From: an uncultured Cellvibrio sp.
GTDB lineage: Bacteria; Pseudomonadota; Gammaproteobacteria; Pseudomonadales; Cellvibrionaceae
Direction of reading: 5' to 3'
NCBI GenBank assembly: GCA_946481735.1
Contig: CAMLOU010000001.1
Location: 10,754 to 74,753, forward strand
Length of the DNA: 64,000 nucleotides
Shown here: piece after piece, positions 52,502 to 61,813 of the stretch
How the letters are laid out: every line of letters begins with the position of its first letter
Numbering within the stretch: the stretch's first letter is position 1
Notes under the pieces: generated by a model
Databases searched by the model: none
The model's input: the letters and a program-made list of their open reading frames with translations, nothing else
Told to the model about the DNA's origin: nothing
Made by a program: the position numbers and the translations under genes

Positions 52502-53868
52502 TCGGAATCAAAAAGTCGGGCCAGGCCAAAACGGGATTGGCTGAGGTAGCTGTCAATAATCGTGTGTTTTTTATCGAGTAACACGCGCACTTGTTCAACG
52601 TATGCCTGATTCACGCGGAGCGCCAGGGCATCAACGGCCTTGGCGGTGTTAGCCGACAAGGGTTGGGATTGCAAAAAGTTGAGCAGTTGTTGTCTGCCAG
52701 CCAAGGTCTGGATCTCAGTGTGATCACGCAGTTCGATCGCCAGAGACTTTCGCTGCTCGGGAGAGAGTTGAGCGGGCGTGGCAAGGGTTTTGGATAATGC
52801 ACTGTACAACGCCAGGAGCCGCTCATAATAAGTGATAGCTTCGGTATAACTGGCCGATGCGGTTTTATTTTGTTTGAGTTGCACCAGCGAAAACGCACTC
52901 AATAAATAAGATTCCGCCACGGAGATATCGTGTTCATCTTTCTTTTTTAAGTGATTGAACGCGTTGAGCGCACCGATAAAATCCTCCTGGTGCAGTGCCG
53001 CGACGCCCAGCCCCAAAAGTGCCCTGTTGGCATAACCACTCTTTAGATGCACATGGCGAAAGCTTTCACGTGCGTCGCGGTAAAAACCATGTTGTAACTG
53101 GGAAAAGCCTAATAGTGTGTATAAACGGTTGGCCAGCTCATCTTTCGATGGACCGACCTTCAGCGCGTTTTTGATGGCAATGTGGGCATCGGTCCACCAG
53201 TCCTGACGAATATAGGCTACCGCCGTGTTCAGTTGCGCAATACGGTATTGCTCAGAATCCGGTTTGAGCCGTGCAAAATATTCCACTGCCGCGCGATGTT
53301 TTTTTTGTTGTTGCAGGGCCGCGCCCAACATGATCTGGGCTTCGTCTGCGTCTGCCTGGGACAAGGCATTGTTGATATCAATGGCTTTTAGTTGCGAATA
53401 AACGTCTTGCCATTGTTGTTGGGATGCCAGATAACGCGCGTATTCAAATGTGAGCCGTGCCTCCGCGTATCCATCGCCACTGCGTGATGCCAAGGCCAGC
53501 AGGTCTTTTGCCAATCCGGTGGCCTGGTGCTTAAACAACAGCCGCGCCAGTCCGGCGATTTCTTTCTCACCGATATTGTGTTGCAGCACCGGCATATTGG
53601 CGGCAATCAGCAGGATAGCCTGGGTGCTGTCGCCAGACGCATCAGCGCGGGACACCTGGCGGACTAAGCCGTTGATATTTTTTTTATCCAATACCAGAGC
53701 AGGATTCTTTGTTGCCAGCTCCTGGAGCGCGCGAGTGCTGATGCGATGATAATCTTCATACAATGATTCAGGTTGTTGTGCAGAAGACGCCTGAGCCAAG
53801 AGCAACCAGCAGACACCCAACAGCAGGGGCATCGCAGAAAACCATGAGAATATATTGCGCTTAAACAC
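52498..53868 (-). CDS. Exported TPR protein, first gene of TPR operon (start uncertain)
   Basis: The frame is open back to 54063, into the clpV end, but the best N-terminus is the GTG at 53868: it gives FKRNIFSWFSAMPLLLGVCWLLLAQASSA, a good signal peptide ending near residue 30, with GAG 5 bases upstream. ATG at 53949 is the alternative and would leave a 27-residue unusual N-terminus. The mature part, about 425 residues, is helical with six or more tetratricopeptide-like repeats (IMLGAALQQQKKHRAAVEYF). It shows no lipobox and may be periplasmic. A hairpin separates it from clpV. Confidence 0.75.
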   Translation of the reverse strand: MFKRNIFSWFSAMPLLLGVCWLLLAQASSAQQPESLYEDYHRISTRALQELATKNPALVLDKKNINGLVRQVSRADASGDSTQAILLIAANMPVLQHNIGEKEIAGLARLLFKHQATGLAKDLLALASRSGDGYAEARLTFEYARYLASQQQWQDVYSQLKAIDINNALSQADADEAQIMLGAALQQQKKHRAAVEYFARLKPDSEQYRIAQLNTAVAYIRQDWWTDAHIAIKNALKVGPSKDELANRLYTLLGFSQLQHGFYRDARESFRHVHLKSGYANRALLGLGVAALHQEDFIGALNAFNHLKKKDEHDISVAESYLLSAFSLVQLKQNKTASASYTEAITYYERLLALYSALSKTLATPAQLSPEQRKSLAIELRDHTEIQTLAGRQQLLNFLQSQPLSANTAKAVDALALRVNQAYVEQVRVLLDKKHTIIDSYLSQSRFGLARLFDSE

Positions 53869-54017
53869 CGAAGCTCGATGAGTGCGTGGCGAGAGGATAT
53901 CTTGGCGGTGGGTGTTCACGCCGCGTCCGTGGGTGTGAGTGGTTAGCATAGGGGTACAAATAAACAATAGCTGCAAAAAATAGTCATTAACGGTTGCTTG
54001 CTTCAAAGTGGCGGACG

Positions 54018-54044
54018 GCCACCAACAGGAAACCTGTTGGTGGC
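54018..54044 (-). terminator. Hairpin terminator after clpV
   Basis: GCCACCAACAGG (54018-54029) pairs perfectly over 12 bp with CCTGTTGGTGGC (54033-54044) around an AAA loop. It lies 12 bases past the clpV stop. The T run after it is weak, so it may only partly separate the T6SS and TPR operons. Confidence 0.7.
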
Positions 54045-54055
54045 GCTCAGGCATT

Positions 54056-56743
54056 TTATTCAATGGTGTAAGTAAAGCCGCCTTCTTCCGTTGCGCCGAT
54101 ATGGATCTTGCGGATATCGTCGTTGTTGGCCATACGCGCCAGACACTCCGCCGCGATGGCCGGCAACATGGTGCGCGTCAGGATATTTTCAATATTACGT
54201 GCGCCGGTGTCGACTTCCTGGCTGCGCGCGACAATATTCAATAAAACATCTTCATCGTAGCTGAATTCCGCATTGTAGTGTTCTTTGACACGTTTCTTGA
54301 TGCGATTCATGTTGATGACACAAATCTTCATCAGATCTTCATCGCCCAAGGGGTAGTAGGGGATGATAGTGGTGCGGCCTAAAAATGCCGGTTTGAAGTA
54401 ACGCAGCAGTTGCGGACGGAAATTATCTAACAGGACGTCTGGATCGGGTTTTTCCTCCTGCGCGGCGCACATGGCACGAATGTGTTCTTCGCCAGCGTTG
54501 GAGGTCATGATGATAACCGTATTGCGGAAATCGATATCGCGGCCTTCACCATCCTTGATGGTGCCCTTGTCGAACAGGTTGTAGAAAATATCCTGCACCC
54601 CGGGGTGCGCTTTTTCCATCTCATCCAGCAACACCACGCTGTAAGGTTTGCGTCGAACCGCTTCGGTCAACACACCGCCTTCGCCGTAGCCTACGTAACC
54701 GGGCGGTGAACCCAGCAACATGGAGACTTTATGTTCTTCTTTAAATTCTGACATGTTGATGACGGTAATATTTTGTTCACCACCATAGAGAATATCAGCC
54801 AGGGCCAATGCCGTTTCGGTTTTGCCCACACCGCTGGAACCGACCATAAAGAAGACGCCGATAGGTTTGCGCGGATCGGTCAAGCCGGCACGTGAGGTGC
54901 GAATGCTCTGGGCGATAGCTTCCAGCGCGTGGGGTTGCCCGATAACGCGGTCGCCCATAACGTTCTGCAATTCCAACACCGCTTTGATTTCATTGGACAC
55001 CATCTTGCCCACAGGAATACCGGTCCAATTAGCGACCACTTCGGCAATAGCCTGGCTGTTTACATTCACCTGAATCATCGGCGTTTCGCCTTGCAATTCA
55101 GCCAGCTCTTCGCGCAATGTATTCAGTGAAGCTTTTACCTTTTCCAGCTCGTCATCGCTTAATGCTTGCGGTGCCTTGGGATCTTTGGCTTTCTCCGCGC
55201 TGAGATTGCGCGCGTGGAAATCGTCTTCAATTTGTTTTTGCAGCGCATGTATTTCTTTAACTTTTTCCGCCTCTTTGTGCCACTGCGCTTCCTGTTCCTG
55301 CAGTTGCGTTTGCAGGCTTTCTTTTTCCGCTATTAATTGTGCAATACGCTCTTCGCAATTCCCCAGAGAGGCATTCTCGCGGCCGAGCGACTGGATGGTC
55401 GCCTCGCATTGGGTAATGCGACGGCGGGTATCTTCAATGGCAGCGGGTGTGGCACTTTGACTGAGCGCGACACGCGCACAAGCGGTGTCCAGCAGGCTGA
55501 CTGATTTATCAGGCAATTGACGTGCGGTAATGTAACGGCTGGACAGCCGGACTGAATCGACAATCGCCTCATCAATGATGCGCACACGGTGGTGGTTTTG
55601 CAGCATCTCGGAGATAGCGCGCATCATATTGATGGCTTTTTCTTCGCTGGGTTCTTCGATTTTTACAACCTGGAAGCGGCGGGTCAACGCGGGGTCGCGT
55701 TCAAAGTATTTTTTGTATTCTGCCCAGGTAGTTGCAGCGATAGTACGCAGTTCACCGCGTGCCAGCGCCGGCTTTAACAGGTTTGCCGCATCGCCCTGGC
55801 CCTCTTTACCACCGGCTCCGATCAAAGTATGCGCCTCATCAATAAACATGATGATGGGTTCAGGAGAGGCTTTGACTTCCGCAATAACCGACTTCAAACG
55901 ATTTTCAAATTCACCTTTTACGCTGGCGCCGGCTTGTAGCAAGCCCAGGTCAAGACTGCGAATGGTGACGTTTTTGAGTTGATCCGGTACATCGCCCGAG
56001 GCTATACGCAATGCAAAGCCTTCTACAACAGCGGTTTTACCCACACCGGCTTCACCCGTGAGGATAGGGTTGTTCTGGCGACGGCGAATCAGAATATCAA
56101 TAATTTGACGCACTTCTTCATCGCGGCCCAACACGGCATCGATCTTGCCGCTCTTGGCTGCCTCTGTCAGGTTAACGGTAAATTTATCCAGTGCGGGTGA
56201 TTTACTGGGAGCTCCCATGGCCGGTCTATCACCGGAAGAGGTATCACCGACATTAGCGCTTTTGGATTCAGTCGTGGTGCCAACCAGCGCGCGAACCACA
56301 TCGCGTAGGGATTCCGGTGGAATTTTTTTCAGCTCGCCGGAGGTGGCTTCCGTGGCGCGACGTAAACCTTCATCAAGCATCAATGCGGCAAGGATATGTG
56401 CAGAGGTGGCGTTGCTGTGGCCGTATTCCACAGAAGCCAACATCCAGGCATTTTTTGCGAGGTCAACGATCGTCGGGGACAGGGCAGGGGCGCGGGAATT
56501 ACCGGCCTTGATAATGTCCAGTTCACGATTCAGTTGCCGGACCAGGTTGCCTGGATTGACTTCAAATTTTTCCAGGATGGCGAGCAGATCGCTGTCGGGA
56601 ATTTCGAGTAATTTTAACAACCAGTGTTCGATTTCAACGTTGTAATGCGTGCGCGACAAACACAACCCTGCAGCTCCCTCAAGTGCATTGCGACACGGCT
56701 CGTTGAGCTTACCTACCAGAGATTTGAGATCTATGCTGATCAT
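54056..56743 (-). CDS. tssH: Type VI secretion ATPase TssH (ClpV)
   Basis: The 895-residue AAA+ protein disassembles contracted TssB-TssC sheath. It has the N-terminal ClpN-like domain (residues 1-150), a first AAA module with Walker A GEAGVGKT at 230-237 and Walker B FIDEAH near 300, a coiled middle domain (about 430-550) and a second AAA module with Walker A GSSGVGKT at 635-642. The first residues [14 protein letters not shown] are typical of ClpV and set it apart from ClpB. It is the last gene of the T6SS run, 45 bases after tssG, and is followed by a hairpin. Confidence 0.96.
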   Translation of the reverse strand: MISIDLKSLVGKLNEPCRNALEGAAGLCLSRTHYNVEIEHWLLKLLEIPDSDLLAILEKFEVNPGNLVRQLNRELDIIKAGNSRAPALSPTIVDLAKNAWMLASVEYGHSNATSAHILAALMLDEGLRRATEATSGELKKIPPESLRDVVRALVGTTTESKSANVGDTSSGDRPAMGAPSKSPALDKFTVNLTEAAKSGKIDAVLGRDEEVRQIIDILIRRRQNNPILTGEAGVGKTAVVEGFALRIASGDVPDQLKNVTIRSLDLGLLQAGASVKGEFENRLKSVIAEVKASPEPIIMFIDEAHTLIGAGGKEGQGDAANLLKPALARGELRTIAATTWAEYKKYFERDPALTRRFQVVKIEEPSEEKAINMMRAISEMLQNHHRVRIIDEAIVDSVRLSSRYITARQLPDKSVSLLDTACARVALSQSATPAAIEDTRRRITQCEATIQSLGRENASLGNCEERIAQLIAEKESLQTQLQEQEAQWHKEAEKVKEIHALQKQIEDDFHARNLSAEKAKDPKAPQALSDDELEKVKASLNTLREELAELQGETPMIQVNVNSQAIAEVVANWTGIPVGKMVSNEIKAVLELQNVMGDRVIGQPHALEAIAQSIRTSRAGLTDPRKPIGVFFMVGSSGVGKTETALALADILYGGEQNITVINMSEFKEEHKVSMLLGSPPGYVGYGEGGVLTEAVRRKPYSVVLLDEMEKAHPGVQDIFYNLFDKGTIKDGEGRDIDFRNTVIIMTSNAGEEHIRAMCAAQEEKPDPDVLLDNFRPQLLRYFKPAFLGRTTIIPYYPLGDEDLMKICVINMNRIKKRVKEHYNAEFSYDEDVLLNIVARSQEVDTGARNIENILTRTMLPAIAAECLARMANNDDIRKIHIGATEEGGFTYTIE

Positions 56744-56788
56744 CGTTCTATCCTTACCAATGTTATATGAAGTCGGGTGTGTGCCGGT

Positions 56789-57925
56789 TTATTTCAAACG
56801 GTTGGCCGACACGGTAATTTTTAACGTTTCATTGTTATCCTGGGTGGGTTTGTCGCTGGTGGACAGCCAGGTATTCCAACCGATAATCGGGCTGGGATTT
56901 TTGCTCAAGGTAATCTTTTTGGGAATGTCCTTGCGCTTTACCTCAATAATAAAATCGTAATCCCGTTCGATACCCACATACATCCGCACCATATCATTCA
57001 ATGCGCGCAGGGCTTTGGTGCCGGGAGCAAAACGGTAAAACTGTTCACGATTAAGCGGCCCGAGGGAAATGCGGATCTTACCCTGCGCGAACCAACCCTT
57101 GTGGCCCACCATCGCCGATTGACCCAGGCGCGCGTTTTGGCCCTTGGGCATCAGGCGGGAGGCGAGGCGGGTACGGATATCCGGAATCAATTCCTGCCAC
57201 TGCCCGACAAACTCCTGGATCTTAACCGGGATATCAAAATAATCCTGCAATACTTGTCGCAAACCACTTGCCGTCCGTACCTGCTGGGTCAGCAGGCCGC
57301 TGTAAAATAATAACGACTCATCTTTTATTTGCAATCGGCCGGTTAACCCGGGGGTACCCAACCCTATCAAGGACAAAAGTGCCTGGGTGTGGGTATCCCG
57401 TGTCTTTTTGGTACCGGGAGCAATTTTCTTCCGTTCGTACTCAATCGGCAGATGGTATTTGGTTCCCGCCTGGTAAAACAAGGAAATCATGCGGTGGTTA
57501 AACAGGTCCAGGAAGTGAATCAATGACTCATCTTTCTGCTTGAGCCGTTGCAGGATTAATTCCGTGTAATGGTAGGGCATGACACCGACACTGCCCGTCA
57601 GTCCCATAAAATTGGTGTACATCCGCCATGAAGGTGCGGGCCCGCCGCTCCCGTTACTGGTGTTACGCACAATGGCGTTGATTTCGGCCTCAGGAAATTT
57701 AAAGCTGGAATGGGTTTGCAGACGAAGGGTTTCTGTGGCCGGCGGTACAAAATTGGCAATAGGGTTTCGCGCACCGAGCATGCGGTTGCCCGGTGTTAGT
57801 GCGCGCGATTCCAGCAATGCAGCCCGCTCTAATAAACGCACAGCCTGATAAAAAGAGTAGGCGTGTGGTGAGCGGAGCAATTGCTCAATTACAGCAGGAT
57901 TTTTTCGCCGGCTCGGGGTGGACAT
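56789..57925 (-). CDS. tssG: Type VI secretion baseplate subunit TssG
   Basis: The 378-residue protein has the TssG N-terminus (LLRSPHAYSFYQAVRLLER) and the family-wide late segments GQSAMVGHKGWFAQGKIRISLGPL and MVRMYVGIERDYDFIIEV. TssG joins TssF, TssE and TssK in the wedge of the baseplate. The start at 57925 overlaps tssF by 37 bases, which indicates translational coupling. Confidence 0.94.
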   Translation of the reverse strand: MSTPSRRKNPAVIEQLLRSPHAYSFYQAVRLLERAALLESRALTPGNRMLGARNPIANFVPPATETLRLQTHSSFKFPEAEINAIVRNTSNGSGGPAPSWRMYTNFMGLTGSVGVMPYHYTELILQRLKQKDESLIHFLDLFNHRMISLFYQAGTKYHLPIEYERKKIAPGTKKTRDTHTQALLSLIGLGTPGLTGRLQIKDESLLFYSGLLTQQVRTASGLRQVLQDYFDIPVKIQEFVGQWQELIPDIRTRLASRLMPKGQNARLGQSAMVGHKGWFAQGKIRISLGPLNREQFYRFAPGTKALRALNDMVRMYVGIERDYDFIIEVKRKDIPKKITLSKNPSPIIGWNTWLSTSDKPTQDNNETLKITVSANRLK

Positions 57926-59724
57926 TTCTTGAGATAGCCTTCTTTATTGTTACGCTTTACTAACACACGGGTAAATGAATTGATGGAGCAGTAAAGCCCG
58001 AAAAAGTGCTCCAGTACGGACGCAAACAAATAACTACTGCTCCCCGATGACAATGCATCATCAATCACGATTTCAATTTCAATACCGCGACAGAGGGTGG
58101 CATGTCCATCAATGTTCAGTGGTGCGCTGACCGGTCGTGCATTGAGTGATTTAATCGATTCGATCAACGCGCGCGTGGCTGACGACTCCTTGAAGTCGTA
58201 GAGGCGCAGGATTTCCTTCATCGCTTCTGTCGCATTCGGGCCGCCGGTAATGGATAAATGGTTCAGGTTCAGGTGTGAAAGCAATCGCCAACGCGCACCA
58301 TCACGCAGTGGTGGCCTGATGGTAGCGGTGGGTTGCGTCAAGCATCGAATACGTTCGCACGGTGGTGCACCATTAACACATTGCAGTTTTGGCTGCTCCA
58401 GGTTAAACGGTAGCTTTGACGGCAGATCACGATTGCTACAGGTAGTGTCAATAATCAGGGTTCGATCATCAGGCACATTGGGATTGAACTGCAGGTCCAC
58501 CAGGTTTAAAAAAACATCGGTACCTTCGTCGCGCTCCAGATAATTTAATTTGGCGTGACGCCGTGCCGCAAACCAAAACGCGTGATTATCACTATCCTGG
58601 TGTTCATGCTTAAGTCCGTAAAAAGGCAGGTATTCTTTTTTCTCGCCGGAAGAGGTGGAAGCCACTACTTTATCGACTGAGTGTACTTCATAACCCAATG
58701 GACGCCGCGTATCAGCTACGACCTGATATTCCAGACGGGTGTGATCGATCTTGATCGGATCGGCGCGGTGATTAAACAGATTGACCACCGGCGTACATCC
58801 CATGACAAAGGTGTCGGCAGAAATATTGTGTTCCAACTCTACATCGGAACTGTTCAGGTAAATGTAAAGGTTCAGTTCATTTGTTGCATCGGCAGGGAGT
58901 GTTTCTGCTAAACCCTGGATGTCGATGAACATATATTTTTCCGGAAATACGAAAAATTCGGTCAGCAAACGATAGCCAAGGAATGAAGACGGCGGATAGG
59001 GAAAAATGCCTTCCTCACTACCGAACCCGACAGCCTTGATGACATCTTTGCCGAGATAAACGGGAGTCGTATCTGTTTCAGACGTGGTCAACACCACGTT
59101 CTGGCATTCATTCAACAACATTTCATATAAAGGATGAATATGTTGCGATTGGCCCTTGAGATAAAAGCGCAAGCGGTCCGGGCGGAGTTCATGCAGGTTG
59201 ATATCATTGTTAAAGGTTTTCAGTCGCAAGCGCAAAACTCCACCGGCACCGCGTACCGAAGATGAGCCCGGCGTGCTGAAAGGGCGGCCAATTAAGTTGG
59301 CATCGACCACCGTCAGGGGTAATAGCTCGGTGTTATATACGGTAGAGAAACGGCAGTTTTCACCCTGGAATTGTTCAGTTTCCAACAAAGTGTTTTTGGG
59401 TAACTGATAACTTGCATCCAGTTGTTCGTCATCCGCCACAAATTGCACGATAGCCATGGAAGGAATCGGGCGCTGGTAATGGGGAAATAAAATCGTCAGC
59501 AAAGCATCACTGAGTTCAGGAAAATCGTCATCCAGTTTGTGCTGGATGCGCGCATTGAGATAGGCGAAACTTTCAATCAGGCGCGAGACATGCGGATCTT
59601 CAATCGTTTCAGAGCTGATGCCGAGCCGCCCGGCGATCTTCGGGTGCTCCTTCGCAAATTCGGCACCCATCTGCCGAATAAATGCCAACTCTTTTTCGTA
59701 ATAGGGGAGTAACTCGTCAGCCAT
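57889..59724 (-). CDS. tssF: Type VI secretion baseplate subunit TssF
   Basis: The 611-residue protein has the TssF opening LLPYYEKELAFIRQMGAEFAKEHPKIAGRLG, and then DPHVSRLIESFAYLNARIQHKLDDDFPEL, both signatures of this wedge protein. The C-terminal half has the late VEIVIDDAL and the CSINSFTRV segments. The length is usual. Its ATG overlaps the tssE stop by 8 bases. Confidence 0.96.
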   Translation of the reverse strand: MADELLPYYEKELAFIRQMGAEFAKEHPKIAGRLGISSETIEDPHVSRLIESFAYLNARIQHKLDDDFPELSDALLTILFPHYQRPIPSMAIVQFVADDEQLDASYQLPKNTLLETEQFQGENCRFSTVYNTELLPLTVVDANLIGRPFSTPGSSSVRGAGGVLRLRLKTFNNDINLHELRPDRLRFYLKGQSQHIHPLYEMLLNECQNVVLTTSETDTTPVYLGKDVIKAVGFGSEEGIFPYPPSSFLGYRLLTEFFVFPEKYMFIDIQGLAETLPADATNELNLYIYLNSSDVELEHNISADTFVMGCTPVVNLFNHRADPIKIDHTRLEYQVVADTRRPLGYEVHSVDKVVASTSSGEKKEYLPFYGLKHEHQDSDNHAFWFAARRHAKLNYLERDEGTDVFLNLVDLQFNPNVPDDRTLIIDTTCSNRDLPSKLPFNLEQPKLQCVNGAPPCERIRCLTQPTATIRPPLRDGARWRLLSHLNLNHLSITGGPNATEAMKEILRLYDFKESSATRALIESIKSLNARPVSAPLNIDGHATLCRGIEIEIVIDDALSSGSSSYLFASVLEHFFGLYCSINSFTRVLVKRNNKEGYLKKCPPRAGEKILL

Positions 59725-60211
59725 GTTTTGACTCTTCTACGTTAACAGTACGTGAGACCGGGTCCAGCACTGAATCGAACACGACAACCTCTGGCGCCGG
59801 ATCGGCATAGAGCGTCGCGTCAATCCGGAATCTCAAGGTTCTGTCCGTGTTGTCTTTGTTGTCGATATGATTCACTTTTACCGTCTTAAACCGCGGTTCA
59901 TAATCGCGCAGGATTTTTTCCAGATGACGGGTGAAGTTTCGTTTCTTTTCAGTGTCCGCAATATTGACGGTAGCCAGGTCGGGCAAACCGTAATTTAATA
60001 ATGACAACTCCAGTTGCGTGAACTCCTCCGGTGGTTCAACCATCCGGTATCGGGTATTCAACAGGTTTTCCAAGTCCCGCTTAACACTATTGCGTAGCTC
60101 GCGCAAATGCTGGTGACGGTTCTTATCGGCTTCCACTTGAATATGGGGCTCGTCATCCAGCAAGCGATCCAGGATTGACGGGCGTAATTCTTTCTTTTTA
60201 TCAACGCGCAT
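59717..60211 (-). CDS. tssE: Type VI secretion baseplate subunit TssE (gp25-like)
   Basis: The 164-residue protein has the gp25/lysozyme-like layout: ELRPSILDRLLDDEP at the head, an RDLENLLNTRYR helix near residue 50 and the LLNYGLPDLATVN strand. TssE is the baseplate protein from which the sheath starts to polymerise. It lies 13 bases after the second tssC and is coupled to tssF. Confidence 0.94.
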   Translation of the reverse strand: MRVDKKKELRPSILDRLLDDEPHIQVEADKNRHQHLRELRNSVKRDLENLLNTRYRMVEPPEEFTQLELSLLNYGLPDLATVNIADTEKKRNFTRHLEKILRDYEPRFKTVKVNHIDNKDNTDRTLRFRIDATLYADPAPEVVVFDSVLDPVSRTVNVEESKHG

Positions 60212-60224
60212 ACATCCTCAGCTC

Positions 60225-61748
60225 TTAACTGGTTTGAACCAATTCGGTAACTAATTCCAATTCGGATACCATCTGATCCAATTGATAGTGAGGCACCAGG
60301 TGAATGACACACACATATTGTCCGGGTTTATCCGGGTGTTCGCTCACCCTGACCGAAGCCTGGCGTAAGGGGTAGCGAGCTTGCTCTTCCCAGTCCAGGT
60401 CTTCACGACCGGTGGTGTATTTAAATAACCATTTTGTCAAAAAGTGTTCGCATTCATCGGCGGTAATAAAGGAACCGATTTTGTCCCGAATCATCACCTT
60501 GATGTAATGTGCGACGCGTGAAGCACACAATACGTGCTGCAACATGGCAGACAGTTTTGCGTTGATTTCTTCGTTGCGATTGCTGCGCCGGCGCGGCCGC
60601 TGCAGTGATTGATTACTGTAAAAGGCGCTGTAAGGCGTATCGTAGCATTGGCACAGCGGGATTAAGCCGAGATCACTCAATTCCCGTTCGAGGGTGTCGG
60701 TAATTAATATATCGGTGACTGGCTTGTAGATAAGATTAGGCGTATCGGTTTCAAAACTGGCAATGGGGAAGTTGGTGAGCAAGCCTCCACCAATCTGATC
60801 GCGTGGCACGCCGCGAATATGACCAAACCAGCCGACATTCGCAAACTCCCTGATGAGGATGCCGGCGAATGCATAAGCCGCATTGCCCCAAAGATAACCG
60901 GTTTTTTTACCGTTCTCCGGCTTTTCGTAAAAGAACAGGCCTTTGTAACTGCCGGGTTGCGTGCGATAAGGTGTTCTCATCAATACCTGCGGCATGGTCA
61001 GGCCGATAAAACGGCTGTCGGGTTTGTCGCGCAGGGCGCGCCATTTAATGTATTCATCCTGGCCAAAGATCGTTTGCAAATCCAGGGGCATTCCGAGCGT
61101 CGAAAAGTCATCCAGTCCGAATAATTCACTGGATGCTGCAGCGATGAAGGGCGCAAAAGAGGCTGCTGCAATTTCTGCGAGTCCATTTAATGTCGCAATA
61201 TCATCGTGAGGATGCCGGGGAGAGCGCTTGTGGCTTATTTCATAATCCCCGATCAGCACGCCATAGGGTTCGCCACCGGGGCTACCGTATTCTTCGCTGT
61301 AAATTTTTTGAAACAACTGGCTCTGATCAAAATCCAGGGCGCGATCAATGTCTTTAACGACCTCGGGCCAGCTGATATCCAGGTAGCGAATCTTGATGTT
61401 GCGGCTGCCTTCTGCCTGTACAACCAAATACCAAAGGCCACGCCAGGATGCTTCAAGCTTCTGGAAATCGGGGTGGTGAATCGTTGCATTCAACTGATCA
61501 TTGATCAGATGATCAATAACAGAAATAGATCGGTGCAGGGCCAGATGGATGTCATCGGCTGAGTGTATCTGTTGACGGTCTTCAAATTCGTTTATCCAGT
61601 AACGCAAAGCTTTTAGCGTATCCGGTTCAGCGAGAAAGCCATCAAGCGTGGTGATGTAGGCTTCTTGAGAATACAGTGTGTCGAGGAAACTAACCTGTGT
61701 CATAGGGGACGAGGCTGCTGATGCACGTTGGTCGTTGGGTGCTGACAC
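60225..61748 (-). CDS. Second TssC-like sheath large subunit (divergent paralogue)
   Basis: The 507-residue protein belongs to the TssC/EvpB family throughout: FQKLEASWRGLWYLV, a KIYSEEYGSPGGEPYGVLIGDYE stretch, a late HYIKVMIRDKIGSFIT and QARYPLRQASV. It is plainly different from the upstream copy, with its own N-terminus and a basic RPRRRSNRNEE stretch. Two neighbouring tssC-type genes occur in some T6SS subtypes; whether this copy enters the sheath, caps it or serves another role is not known from sequence. The start may be GTG at 61748 or ATG at 61703. A strong hairpin lies between the two copies. Confidence 0.88.
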   Translation of the reverse strand: MSAPNDQRASAASSPMTQVSFLDTLYSQEAYITTLDGFLAEPDTLKALRYWINEFEDRQQIHSADDIHLALHRSISVIDHLINDQLNATIHHPDFQKLEASWRGLWYLVVQAEGSRNIKIRYLDISWPEVVKDIDRALDFDQSQLFQKIYSEEYGSPGGEPYGVLIGDYEISHKRSPRHPHDDIATLNGLAEIAAASFAPFIAAASSELFGLDDFSTLGMPLDLQTIFGQDEYIKWRALRDKPDSRFIGLTMPQVLMRTPYRTQPGSYKGLFFYEKPENGKKTGYLWGNAAYAFAGILIREFANVGWFGHIRGVPRDQIGGGLLTNFPIASFETDTPNLIYKPVTDILITDTLERELSDLGLIPLCQCYDTPYSAFYSNQSLQRPRRRSNRNEEINAKLSAMLQHVLCASRVAHYIKVMIRDKIGSFITADECEHFLTKWLFKYTTGREDLDWEEQARYPLRQASVRVSEHPDKPGQYVCVIHLVPHYQLDQMVSELELVTELVQTS

Positions 61749-61771
61749 AAAATAATCCGTTTTATTAACAG

Positions 61772-61795
61772 AAAGAGGGGGAAATCCCCCTCTTT
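61772..61795 (-). promoter_or_regulatory. Perfect 10-bp stem-loop between the two tssC genes
   Basis: AAAGAGGGGG (61772-61781) pairs with CCCCCTCTTT (61786-61795) around a 4-base loop, 18 bases past the tssC stop and 24 before the next start. On the minus strand it is followed by CTGTTAATAAAA, not a full T run. It is probably a partial terminator or a processing site that sets sheath protein above baseplate protein. Confidence 0.7.
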
Positions 61796-61813
61796 AAGCA
61801 GAGTTGACTCCAA

